Shown piece after piece: positions 25,467 through 34,400 of a stretch of DNA of 64,000 nt. Both the position numbers and the translations under genes were made by a program. The stretch's first letter is position 1. Each line of letters begins with the position of its first letter. Below the pieces are notes generated by a model, which saw only the letters and a program-made list of their open reading frames with translations, ran no database searches and was not told where the DNA came from. Source of the DNA: UBA8389 sp942493385 (GTDB taxonomy: Bacteria > Bacteroidota > Bacteroidia > Bacteroidales > UBA1402). Where the stretch lies: assembly GCA_942493385.1 (NCBI GenBank), contig OW818699.1, forward strand, positions 3,720,001-3,784,000. Reading direction: 5' to 3'.

Positions 25467-28400
25467 TTATTTATTCTCAATTTTACCAATTGCATCATTT
25501 ACCATCCCCCACAGTTTTTTCAACTGTTGGTTAATCAACCCTTTATTTATCCATCGCTCTAAAATGTCTTTTGCCTTATTAAGCCAATGCAATTCATCTG
25601 TTGCAGAGCAAATCAGAGAGATATACCAATGGCTTATTGCAAAATCGATACTGAAACCCATCCGATCGGGTTCCATGGCTACAAGGGCTTCCATTACCAA
25701 CAAAGATTTTTCAAAAAAATCGAGGGCTTTTTTTTCATCACCCATCGCTTTATGAATGTTGCCTACATTACAAAAGCACACCGACAAGTCCCGTCTGAAA
25801 TCCGTCCGATCGGGTTCCATGGCTACAAGGGCTTCACTAATAACCAAGTCTTTTTCAAAAAAATCGAGGGCTTTTTTTGCATCACCCATTGCTTTATGAA
25901 TGTTGCCTACATTACAAAAGCACACCGACAAGTCCCGTCTGAAATCCGTCCGATCGGGTTCCATGGCTACAAGGGCTTCACTAATAACCAAGTCTTTTTC
26001 AAAAAACTCGAGGGCTTTTTTTGCATCGCCCATCGCTTTATGAATGTTGCCCACATTACTAAAGTTCACCGACAAGTCCTGTCTGAAATCCGTCCGATCG
26101 GGTTCCTTGGCTATAAGGGCTTCAATTATCAACAAAGATTTTTCAAAAAAATCGAGGGCCTTTTTTGCATCGCCCATCGCATTATGAATGTTGCCCACAT
26201 TACTAAAGCTCATCGACAAGTCTCGTCTGAAATCCGTCCGATCGGGTTCCATGGCTACAAGGGCTTCCCGAACAGACAAAGATTTTTCAAAAAACTCGAG
26301 GGCTTTTTTGGCATCGCCCATCGCTTTATGAATGTTGCCCACATTACTAAAGCTCACCGACAAGTCCCGTCTGAAATCCGTCCGATCGGGTTCCATGGCT
26401 ACAAGTGCTTCACTAATAACCAAGTCTTTTTCTAAAAAATCTAGGGCTTTTTTTGTATCGCCCATATCAGAATATAGTTTCCCTACATTATGAAAACTTA
26501 CAGCTAGATCTTGACTGAAGTTGAAACTGTTCAGATCTAACTGGACTAATTCATTATTTATTGTTAAACAAGATTCAAATAAAACCAACGCCCAGTCTGA
26601 ATGTCCAACCTTTTTGTACCGTTTCGCCTTTTTGTTTAGAAAATTTCTCAATCTGATTTTTGTTTCAATGTTGGATTCTTTGGTGACAATAGGAAATATT
26701 TTCTTCAGGAATATTTCTTCTTTATTATTTTCTACCACCCAATCAAGCAAATTATCCACACCTGTAACGAATAGCGCAAATATTTCCTTTTCTGAATTGA
26801 CTATTTTTGTAAGATCTTCCTGCAATTCTTTTTTCATACCTGCCTTGTAGAGATGAATTAAAGTGAATCGAATGCAATAGTCCGCACTGTCGTTAATTTC
26901 ATCCTGATTTTCTATAAACACATTAAACAATTTATGATGGAGATCTCCTATTGTACTGTCTGCATCGTCTTTGTTGATAAAGAAGGCATTGGAGGCTGAC
27001 CTATTAGTTACCCAATCGGTTAATGATTTATGAAAAGAATTGATTTTATTGTCAACTATAGGAAAGAATGAGCCAGCCTTCAGAAGAAATGAATTATTCA
27101 AAGCTGTTTCATTCATTGATAACAGTTTGCATAAATATTTGATTGGAATCGGCTCAATCGAGGAAATGATTAGACTAATTACGGGCCCAATGTCCTTGCT
27201 ATAGTCGCAACTGCCAAATTTCCGCTGAAATGACCGCAGGTATAAGCCACCCATTCCAAAAGGAAACTTATCAGTATGTTCAATATCGATAAGCATATTT
27301 CCGGGGTCTTCAATCTCTTCGCATATTTCTTTCGCATATAGAAAGTTCCCCTCGCTTTTCAAAATAATGCTGTTGATGGCCTTTTCGCGGATGCTTTGTG
27401 AATGGTGCTGTAATTTTCCGTTGAGATAGTCCTTTATGTCGTTGATGTTTTCATTAGATAAAGCATCGAGCAGGTATGGGTTGTATTTTTGCAGCAATTC
27501 GATTACGCCTGGTTCGGGACGGGTTGTAACAATCATCCTTAGCCAGCCGGGCGTTTTACAAAAAACAGTCGAAATCAAATCGGCAATTTCATTGATATTG
27601 CTTAACGATTTGGCTTCATCAAGAGCATCAATTAGTATAAATATCTTGCCTTCCGGTTTGCTGATCCTGTATAACGGTTGGGCTATGATTTGGTTGAATA
27701 AAGTAATTGCGTCTGTTTCCAGATCAATATTGATAAGTGCAAGCCTATCTTGAAACTCTTTTAGTTGTGTACTGATCTGGTATGCAATTGATTTGACAAG
27801 GCCAACCGGATTATTCATTTTAGTATTCTGGGAGTTACAAAAGTGATAACCTGCAATTTCTTTCTTTTTATCGATCAGGTAAGCCGATATTGCAGTCTTG
27901 CCAACACCAGGCCCGCCTTGTAAAACAAACACTTTGGATCCGTTTTCATCAGCCAACCAATTGTCAATGATGTCGATCAGCCATTTTCTTCCGGTAAAAT
28001 CCCGAAGGTTGTAATAAATATCAGAGCCAAAATCAATGGGATTAAGCATCTTAAAAAGGTTAGATTGTACTCCTTCATAATCTAATTTATCTTCTTCAAG
28101 CGCTTCTATTAGTCTTTGAAAAGTTTTATCGTAACTAGCAGATGTATAATTATTAACACAATTTTGCGCATCGAGCCACTGTATCCTACAGATAGATAAA
28201 GGCAACTCACAGTAAACCAACATTACAGGCACTATGCCTACATTTTTAGTCAAAATCTTGGCAATTTCATTTAGACAATAACCATCAGGTTTTCGTGCAG
28301 AATGTGGTGTTACGATATATACAAATCTGCCAATGGATGGATCATCCGAAACCATTTTCAATCCCTCTTCTATATAGTCCTCCCAGTCTGCACCTTCCTT

Positions 28401-28643
28401 AAGCCTTTCTTTATCAAACCAAACATTATGACCTCTTGCTTTCAGGTCGATTTTTATTTTCTCTGCAAATTCAGTGTAATGGTCCCTGCCATAGCTGAGG
28501 AAAATATTCATTGGCTTAACCGTCTTTTCAATAATAACCTCTTGTTCACACTCTTCGCAGAAGTATCCTCCTCGTTTTTTACTGAAAATCACATGTTCAC
28601 TTTTGCAGTTCGGGTTGGTACAGATGTTTTTTATGTCAGACAT
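25467..28643 (-). CDS. Zinc-ribbon / TIR / STAND NTPase / TPR protein
   Basis: This 1058-residue protein begins with a zinc ribbon (C8, C13, C29, C32). A TIR/SEFIR-type domain follows (45-185): MNIFLSYGRDHYTEFAEKI, NVWFDKERLKEGADWEDYI and a late RIQWLDA. The STAND ATPase has Walker A GGPGVGKT (243-250) and Walker B IFILIDALDE (about 327-336). The C-terminal third (about 694-1024) is built of seven 48-residue TPR-like units (NVGNIHKAMGDAKKALEFFEK). Six of them are nearly identical at DNA level. TIR-STAND-TPR proteins are phage sensors that degrade NAD when triggered; the repeats probably bind the trigger (family knowledge plus inference). The convergent open frames on the opposite strand are shadows. 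Confidence 0.92.
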   Translation of the reverse strand: MSDIKNICTNPNCKSEHVIFSKKRGGYFCEECEQEVIIEKTVKPMNIFLSYGRDHYTEFAEKIKIDLKARGHNVWFDKERLKEGADWEDYIEEGLKMVSDDPSIGRFVYIVTPHSARKPDGYCLNEIAKILTKNVGIVPVMLVYCELPLSICRIQWLDAQNCVNNYTSASYDKTFQRLIEALEEDKLDYEGVQSNLFKMLNPIDFGSDIYYNLRDFTGRKWLIDIIDNWLADENGSKVFVLQGGPGVGKTAISAYLIDKKKEIAGYHFCNSQNTKMNNPVGLVKSIAYQISTQLKEFQDRLALINIDLETDAITLFNQIIAQPLYRISKPEGKIFILIDALDEAKSLSNINEIADLISTVFCKTPGWLRMIVTTRPEPGVIELLQKYNPYLLDALSNENINDIKDYLNGKLQHHSQSIREKAINSIILKSEGNFLYAKEICEEIEDPGNMLIDIEHTDKFPFGMGGLYLRSFQRKFGSCDYSKDIGPVISLIISSIEPIPIKYLCKLLSMNETALNNSFLLKAGSFFPIVDNKINSFHKSLTDWVTNRSASNAFFINKDDADSTIGDLHHKLFNVFIENQDEINDSADYCIRFTLIHLYKAGMKKELQEDLTKIVNSEKEIFALFVTGVDNLLDWVVENNKEEIFLKKIFPIVTKESNIETKIRLRNFLNKKAKRYKKVGHSDWALVLFESCLTINNELVQLDLNSFNFSQDLAVSFHNVGKLYSDMGDTKKALDFLEKDLVISEALVAMEPDRTDFRRDLSVSFSNVGNIHKAMGDAKKALEFFEKSLSVREALVAMEPDRTDFRRDLSMSFSNVGNIHNAMGDAKKALDFFEKSLLIIEALIAKEPDRTDFRQDLSVNFSNVGNIHKAMGDAKKALEFFEKDLVISEALVAMEPDRTDFRRDLSVCFCNVGNIHKAMGDAKKALDFFEKDLVISEALVAMEPDRTDFRRDLSVCFCNVGNIHKAMGDEKKALDFFEKSLLVMEALVAMEPDRMGFSIDFAISHWYISLICSATDELHWLNKAKDILERWINKGLINQQLKKLWGMVNDAIGKIENK
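25570..26560. repeat. 144-bp tandem repeats in the TIR-STAND-TPR gene
   Basis: The phrase CCGATCGGGTTCC begins at 25662, 25806, 25950, 26094, 26238 and 26382, exactly 144 bases apart each time. Each unit encodes 48 residues with only a few changes; a seventh, more diverged unit is at the left end of the protein repeat region (26410-26560). The arrangement is prone to copy-number change by recombination without loss of frame. Confidence 0.97.
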
Positions 28644-28746
28644 AGGTTAGATTATTTGATGTTGTTCATTTGATCTAGTATGTTATAGTACTCAAATTTT
28701 GTTTCAATTTTCATTTTTAGGTTTAAAAGGCTCACATTTATACATA

Positions 28747-30747
28747 TTATTCCGTATAAATGCCTTCTTTAATCAAATCATAAATACCCAAAATATTCTC
28801 CCGGTCATAATCATAGAAATCTTCTTTAAAATGCTTATTTACAAGCGATAAAGTTTCCCAGTCAACTAAACAGGCGTGAAGTCTTTTATTCTCAATTTTA
28901 TTATAATTCGAGCCAGTTGGTAATTCTTCTAATTTTAGCGTATTCCACCCATTTACAAACAAATTGGTGTTCCAACGTAGATGTTCCCCAATGGCAAGAT
29001 TCTCTAAACGTATTTTACCGATATACGTAGTAAAATCATCTTTTGACTGAAATGCCTTAACACCTTGAACAGTAAGACCTGCAAGTGCCAATTTTGTATG
29101 GATATGTTCAGCTACTGAAATATTTGATAATTGCTTTATTCTAGATAGTTTATCCCATTCCATCTTTTTCCCAGATAGGGTTTTTGCATTATAATAATCA
29201 TGAATCTTCTTAGCCGATTTTTCCATGCTTCCACGTATAACGATATCTTCAGTAAAAACATCTTTTTCTCTTCCAAATGTTTCAACATATAAATTTCCTA
29301 TCTGATTAAATAAATTATCATAACTATAATTGTCATTCAATCTAACAAGGATTTTTAAAGGTCTGTCCGAAATTTTTAAAACCATTTGCTGGATATCAAA
29401 GGCTGTCTGAATATTCAGGGCATCATTTCCTAAAGCGATAGTGATGTAATCTAACTCATCTAATTCTTTCTTTATTGTCTCATAAAACTTTGAATTCCCC
29501 ACTGTAGTTTCTACATAATCAATATAATAATTAGTTCCTAAACCAGGATATCGATTAACAAAACTTCCAGATATCGAATTCACGTTTTTATCAATCACAA
29601 TAGACCTAAAATTCGAACCAACAAATTGTCCAAATTCTATCAAATTTTTTAAAACTGCAATACCGGATTGTCCAAATCCAATAATCAAAACATGGAAATT
29701 AGACTTTGCAATACCATATTCATAATCAATATTTATCCAATCAACTGGGTTATTGGTCCTTATTAATTGACGTGCAGCAATGTCTGAATCATTCAAGAAA
29801 CTAATCATGATTTTAGAGGGAATTGTGGAAAAACTTTCATAATATAAATCTTCCATATCTTCCGACAAAGTTCTGATATGAAAAGTGATTTGTTTATTTA
29901 TGGGTGTTTGTTTAATCTCAGCTAATAATGATCTTGAAGCTCTAACATTAAAATCTTCATTTTCAGTAAGAAAAAAGAAATATGATTCTCGAGATGATAC
30001 CCTTTTGATAAGTTTGAATTTTTTAAGATAATTGTTTTCTACTAATATTTTTTTTGGGCTAGACTCTGCTTCATGTGGCCTTATTATGCTCTCTTCATTT
30101 TTTACAAAGATTTTTTCTATTATTGACACATTGCTAATAAGTAATGCACCTAGCTCTTCAGCCTGACGATACAATAAAGAATTCTCGTTAATATCAATAT
30201 CTTTAATAAAAATCACAATACGGGAGTTTTTTTTCTTTAAAATGTCTTTGGCAAGAGATATTGAGGCTTCATTAACACCAAAAAATATATAATTCTTATT
30301 AGAATGATTCCACCAAATTTTTAGTGTATATATTAAACGTTTTCCGAATAAGTTCAAGAAAAAAGACGCAAAAATTACAGCTGCTGAAGCAGTGATTATT
30401 GAAAACCAAAGCATGTAAGAATGATTATTAATTACTTCCGCATGGATTTCGACCAAATCATTTCCTAAAACAAATAACCTAACTGTAGAAAATATTGCTT
30501 GAAAAACATTTGATATCCAGTGGCCTGGTGATACTTGATCATACCCAATGAAATATACAAATAATCCTCCTACTAGAGTACAAGGTGACAACACATATTT
30601 TACGAATTTCAATAGTCCTTTTCCTCTTCTGTTGAAAAATACTAAAAATACAAGAATCAGTAGTAATACGTATAGAAGGGGCATGCACTTCTCCCAAAAA
30701 GGATAACATCCATTAGGAATGAGTTCAAATAATAGAATGTTTTTCAT
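28747..30747 (-). CDS. TrkA/RCK-type channel-like membrane protein with C-terminal RyR domain
   Basis: This 666-residue protein has three or four N-terminal membrane segments (about 20-38, 48-66, 70-90 and 108-135). Two Rossmann domains follow: YIFFGVNEASISLAKDILKK (about 153-172) and FHVLIIGFGQSGIAVLKNLIEFG (about 350-372). The last 100 residues hold IGEHLRWNTNLFVNGW and later KRLHACLVDWETLS, the pattern of bacterial RyR domains. No potassium filter (TVGYG) is visible, so it may not be a simple channel. TrkA-type Rossmann domains bind NAD or other nucleotides. RyR domains turn up in nucleotide-signalling conflict systems. A ligand-gated membrane effector is a fair inference. Confidence 0.8.
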   Translation of the reverse strand: MKNILLFELIPNGCYPFWEKCMPLLYVLLLILVFLVFFNRRGKGLLKFVKYVLSPCTLVGGLFVYFIGYDQVSPGHWISNVFQAIFSTVRLFVLGNDLVEIHAEVINNHSYMLWFSIITASAAVIFASFFLNLFGKRLIYTLKIWWNHSNKNYIFFGVNEASISLAKDILKKKNSRIVIFIKDIDINENSLLYRQAEELGALLISNVSIIEKIFVKNEESIIRPHEAESSPKKILVENNYLKKFKLIKRVSSRESYFFFLTENEDFNVRASRSLLAEIKQTPINKQITFHIRTLSEDMEDLYYESFSTIPSKIMISFLNDSDIAARQLIRTNNPVDWINIDYEYGIAKSNFHVLIIGFGQSGIAVLKNLIEFGQFVGSNFRSIVIDKNVNSISGSFVNRYPGLGTNYYIDYVETTVGNSKFYETIKKELDELDYITIALGNDALNIQTAFDIQQMVLKISDRPLKILVRLNDNYSYDNLFNQIGNLYVETFGREKDVFTEDIVIRGSMEKSAKKIHDYYNAKTLSGKKMEWDKLSRIKQLSNISVAEHIHTKLALAGLTVQGVKAFQSKDDFTTYIGKIRLENLAIGEHLRWNTNLFVNGWNTLKLEELPTGSNYNKIENKRLHACLVDWETLSLVNKHFKEDFYDYDRENILGIYDLIKEGIYTE

Positions 30748-31340
30748 TTTTAATTGTATTAAGTTTATTTGAAATAACTGACAACCCTCATTCTTGTTTT
30801 TTTATTGTATCTAGAAGCCAACAACCTAATTGTTTAAATTGTTTGAAATAATCAGCTTTATTGATTCAGAAAGCTGAATAACTCAAACAACAGCTAGTGA
30901 GCAAACAAGGGTGTAGTAAAAATAGAAGTTATTTTACAAAAAATACCACCCAAAAGCTCAAAATGTTAAATTTAGTGTGAATTAAGTTTAACTAATTTGA
31001 ATTTGTCAAAAGGATTTTTATAAGAATTTAGGATTTAATAATACTTCCTAAACTATTAACTTAAATTGTTGCTAATATTTACTTAAACCTTGAATTCTTG
31101 GTATACATTTTATCATAAAATAACACTCTGACTTCTACTGTAAACCTTTTTCAGTAGAAGTCAGTACCAAGTTGTATTGTATATTTATTATTTCCTTATT
31201 ATTTACATATATAAATATTATGCATGAATAAAATCAATGTTTTTAATCAATAAATATCCTTGACGCTCTTACAAAGTCGTTACTAGGACATGTTCGAAAA
31301 TGCATCTTAAAAACTATTCGTATGTTATGTTGTCCTGCTC
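30748..31340. other. Non-coding stretch between divergent genes
   Basis: About 590 AT-rich bases with no gene. It holds one long perfect hairpin (31128-31164), and near its right end the promoter of the exonuclease-RecQ-UvrD gene. The rest shows nothing I can name. Confidence 0.5.
31128..31164. repeat. Perfect 13-bp inverted repeat
   Basis: CTGACTTCTACTG (31128-31140) pairs with CAGTAGAAGTCAG (31152-31164) over an 11-base loop TAAACCTTTTT. No T-run follows on either strand, so it is not a typical terminator. It may be an operator, a transposon relic or a structured RNA. Confidence 0.8.
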
Positions 31341-31370
31341 TTGCCATTGACGTATAGAACATTATCTTTG
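31341..31370 (+). promoter_or_regulatory. Bacteroidota-type promoter for exonuclease-RecQ-UvrD gene
   Basis: TTG at 31341-31343 and TATCTTTG at 31363-31370 are separated by 19 bases, fitting TTG-N19-TAnnTTTG of Bacteroidota housekeeping promoters. Transcription would start near 31377, giving a leader of about 33 bases before the ATG at 31410. Confidence 0.7.
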
Positions 31371-31409
31371 CAGAGCAGGTGAGAAAAGAATTTTGTAAAC
31401 CTTGACACC

Positions 31410-34400
31410 ATGAGCACCATCGCCTTCATCGACTCCGAAATCGACCCAAGGTCCCATAAGATTCTTGATCTTGGTGGCATCAAAAGCGATGGCAACACCT
31501 TTCATCAGACTTCACTACCGGAGTTCATTCGGTTTCTCCAGGGAACAGACTTCGTTGCAGGTCACAACATTCTAAACCACGACATCAAATACATCGGCAA
31601 AGCGCTCTACGAAGCAGGCATCCCTTCAGCAAACATCATCGATACCCTTCACCTTTCTCCCCTCCTATTTCCTACCAAACCATATCACAAATTATTAAAA
31701 GACGACAAGCTTCAAACGGAAGACACGAACAATCCGTTGAACGATTCCATTAAGGCTAGGGATTTGTTTTACGATGAAGTTACTGCGTTCAAGCAACTGG
31801 ACGATGGACTGAAACAGATTTTATATGGGCTGTTACACGACAAGAAAGAGTTCCAAGCCTTTTTCCGATTTGTAAAATACGAAAGCACAACCATCAATCT
31901 CAATAGGTGCATTCGGCAGGCCTACAAAAACGAAATCTGCGAAAACGCTGACCTGGCTAGAATCGTGGATGAGAATCCCATCGAACTTGCCTACTGCCTC
32001 TCCCTGATTTCTTCCTTCATACACCACCAGAAAGTCCATTCCATCACACCCCCTTGGGTTCTGAAAAACTATCCGGAGGTGGAACGGATCATGTTCCGCC
32101 TGCGTAACAAACCATGCATTACCGGCTGTGCCTATTGCGATAGTGCTTTGGACATCCATAAGGGGTTGAAGCGTTTCTTCGGCTTCGATTCGTATAGAAC
32201 TTATGGTGGCGAGCCTCTTCAGGAAAACGCTGTCAAAGCAGCCGTAGACAATAAATCGTTGCTCGCGGTTTTCCCAACCGGTGGTGGCAAGTCAATTACC
32301 TTTCAAGTACCTGCTTTGATGAGTGGCGAAAGCACCAAAGGTCTAACAGTAGTCATTTCACCTTTGCAATCGCTGATGAAAGACCAGGTGGACAATCTGG
32401 AGAAAATTGGAATAACCGAAGCGGTGACAATCAACGGTTTGCTGGATCCGATTGAACGAGCAAAATCGTTTGAGCGGGTGGAGGATGGTTCGGCCTCTCT
32501 ACTCTACATTTCACCGGAATCCTTGCGCTCCAAATCCATAGAACGACTCATTCTAGGAAGAAAAATAGTCCGCTTTGTCATTGACGAAGCCCACTGCTTT
32601 TCCTCGTGGGGACAAGATTTCAGAGTGGACTATTTGTACATCGGCGATTTCATCAAGTCCATTCAGGAAAAGAAAAATTTGGAAGATGGAATCCCAGTTT
32701 CGTGTTTCACAGCGACGGCAAAGCAAAAAGTCATTGAGGATATTCGGGACTATTTCGACGATAAGCTTTCGCTAAATCTTGAATTATACACTTCGGCCAC
32801 TTCGAGAACGAACTTGCATTACAAGGTTTATGAGAAGGGCGATGAGGAAGAGAAGTATCAGACGCTCAGGGATTTGATCGAGGAAAAGAATTGCCCCAGC
32901 ATCATTTATGTTTCAAGAACACATAGAGCTGATGCTTTGGCCGAACGTTTGACCATAGACGGTTTCAATGCCAAGCCGTACCACGGGAAAATGGATAAGC
33001 AGGAAAAGACGGCGAACCAGAATGCGTTTGTATCGGGTGAAGTGGCCATTATGGTGGCGACGTCTGCTTTTGGAATGGGTGTGGATAAGAAGGATGTGGG
33101 TATGGTGGTGCATTATGAGATATCCGATTCGCTCGAGAACTACGTTCAAGAAGCAGGCAGGGCTGGGCGGGATGAGCACATTGAGGCCGATTGTTTTGTT
33201 TTGTTCAATGAGGAAGACTTGGCGAAGCATTTCATTTTGCTGAACCAAACCAAGTTGTCCATCAAGGAAATACAGCAGGTATGGAAAGCCATCAAGGATA
33301 TTACCCGATTTCGGTCGAGTGTGTCGAATTCAGCCTTGGAAATTGCTCGAAAGGCTGGTTGGGACGACAATGTGATGGAGATTGAAACGCGGGTGACTAC
33401 GGCAATTGCAGCGTTGGAAGATGCTGGCTATTTGAAGCGTGGGCAGAATATGCCAAGGGTTTTTGCCAACAGCATTCTTTCGAAAAATGCGCAGGAGGCG
33501 ATTGACAAGATTCAGGGTTCGGAGCGGTTTGATGAAAGGCAAAAAGAGAAGGGCATTCGAATTATCAAGAAGTTGTTTTCAAGTAAAAGCAGAAAACAAG
33601 CGTCGGATGAGGAGGGGGAGAGTAGAATTGACTACATCAGCGACCATTTGGGCATTGTTAAGGAGGAGGTCATCAACATCATCAACCTGCTGCGGGAGGA
33701 AAAAATACTGGCGGATGCCAAGGATTTGACGGCATTCATCAAACGAGGAGAAAACAAAAACCGTTCGCTGAACATCGTCGAAGCGTTCAGCAAGATTGAG
33801 AAATTCTTGCTGCCTCAGTTTGATGTGGAGGAGAAGACGTTCAACGTCAAGGATTTGAACGAGGAAGCTGAGCTCAAAGGTTGTGACGAGGTTAGTATCC
33901 ATAAGCTGAATACGATACTCAACTTTTGGACCATTAAGAATTGGATAAAGCGGAGAAGCCACGAATATACCAAAAACCACATTGCTGTTGTTTGCATGCA
34001 TCCGAAGGCAATGTTGAAGGAAAAGATGGAGAGGCGGCAGGAATTGGCGCTGTTCATCATCGAATACCTTTTCGAGAAGACTTCAGCCGTTGAAGAGGAA
34101 AAGAAAGAAGTCTTGGTGGAATTCTCGGTTCACGAGTTGAAGCAGGCGTATGAGACGAGTTCGAATCTCTTTAAACTGGCTGTGAGCCTGGACGATGTGG
34201 AGGATACCTTGTTTTATCTGTCCAGAATAGAGGCTATTAAGATTGAGGGCGGATTTATGGTGGTTTACAACCGGTTGACGATTGATCGATTGGAGCAAAA
34301 CAATAGTAAGCAATACACCAAAGAGGACTACGACAAGCTGGATCACTTTTATGAAAACAAGGTTCAGCAGATACATATTGTGGGCGAGTATGCCAAGAAA

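Noticed and set aside
25662..26400. Regular spacing that could be taken for a CRISPR array
   Set aside because: The 144-base period has no unique spacers; the whole unit is repeated and codes for protein.
25587..26435. A 282-codon antisense frame with a repetitive protein (PIGFHGYKGF...)
   Set aside because: It is the opposite-strand reading of the 144-bp TPR repeats; repeats keep any open frame open. No independent coding sign.
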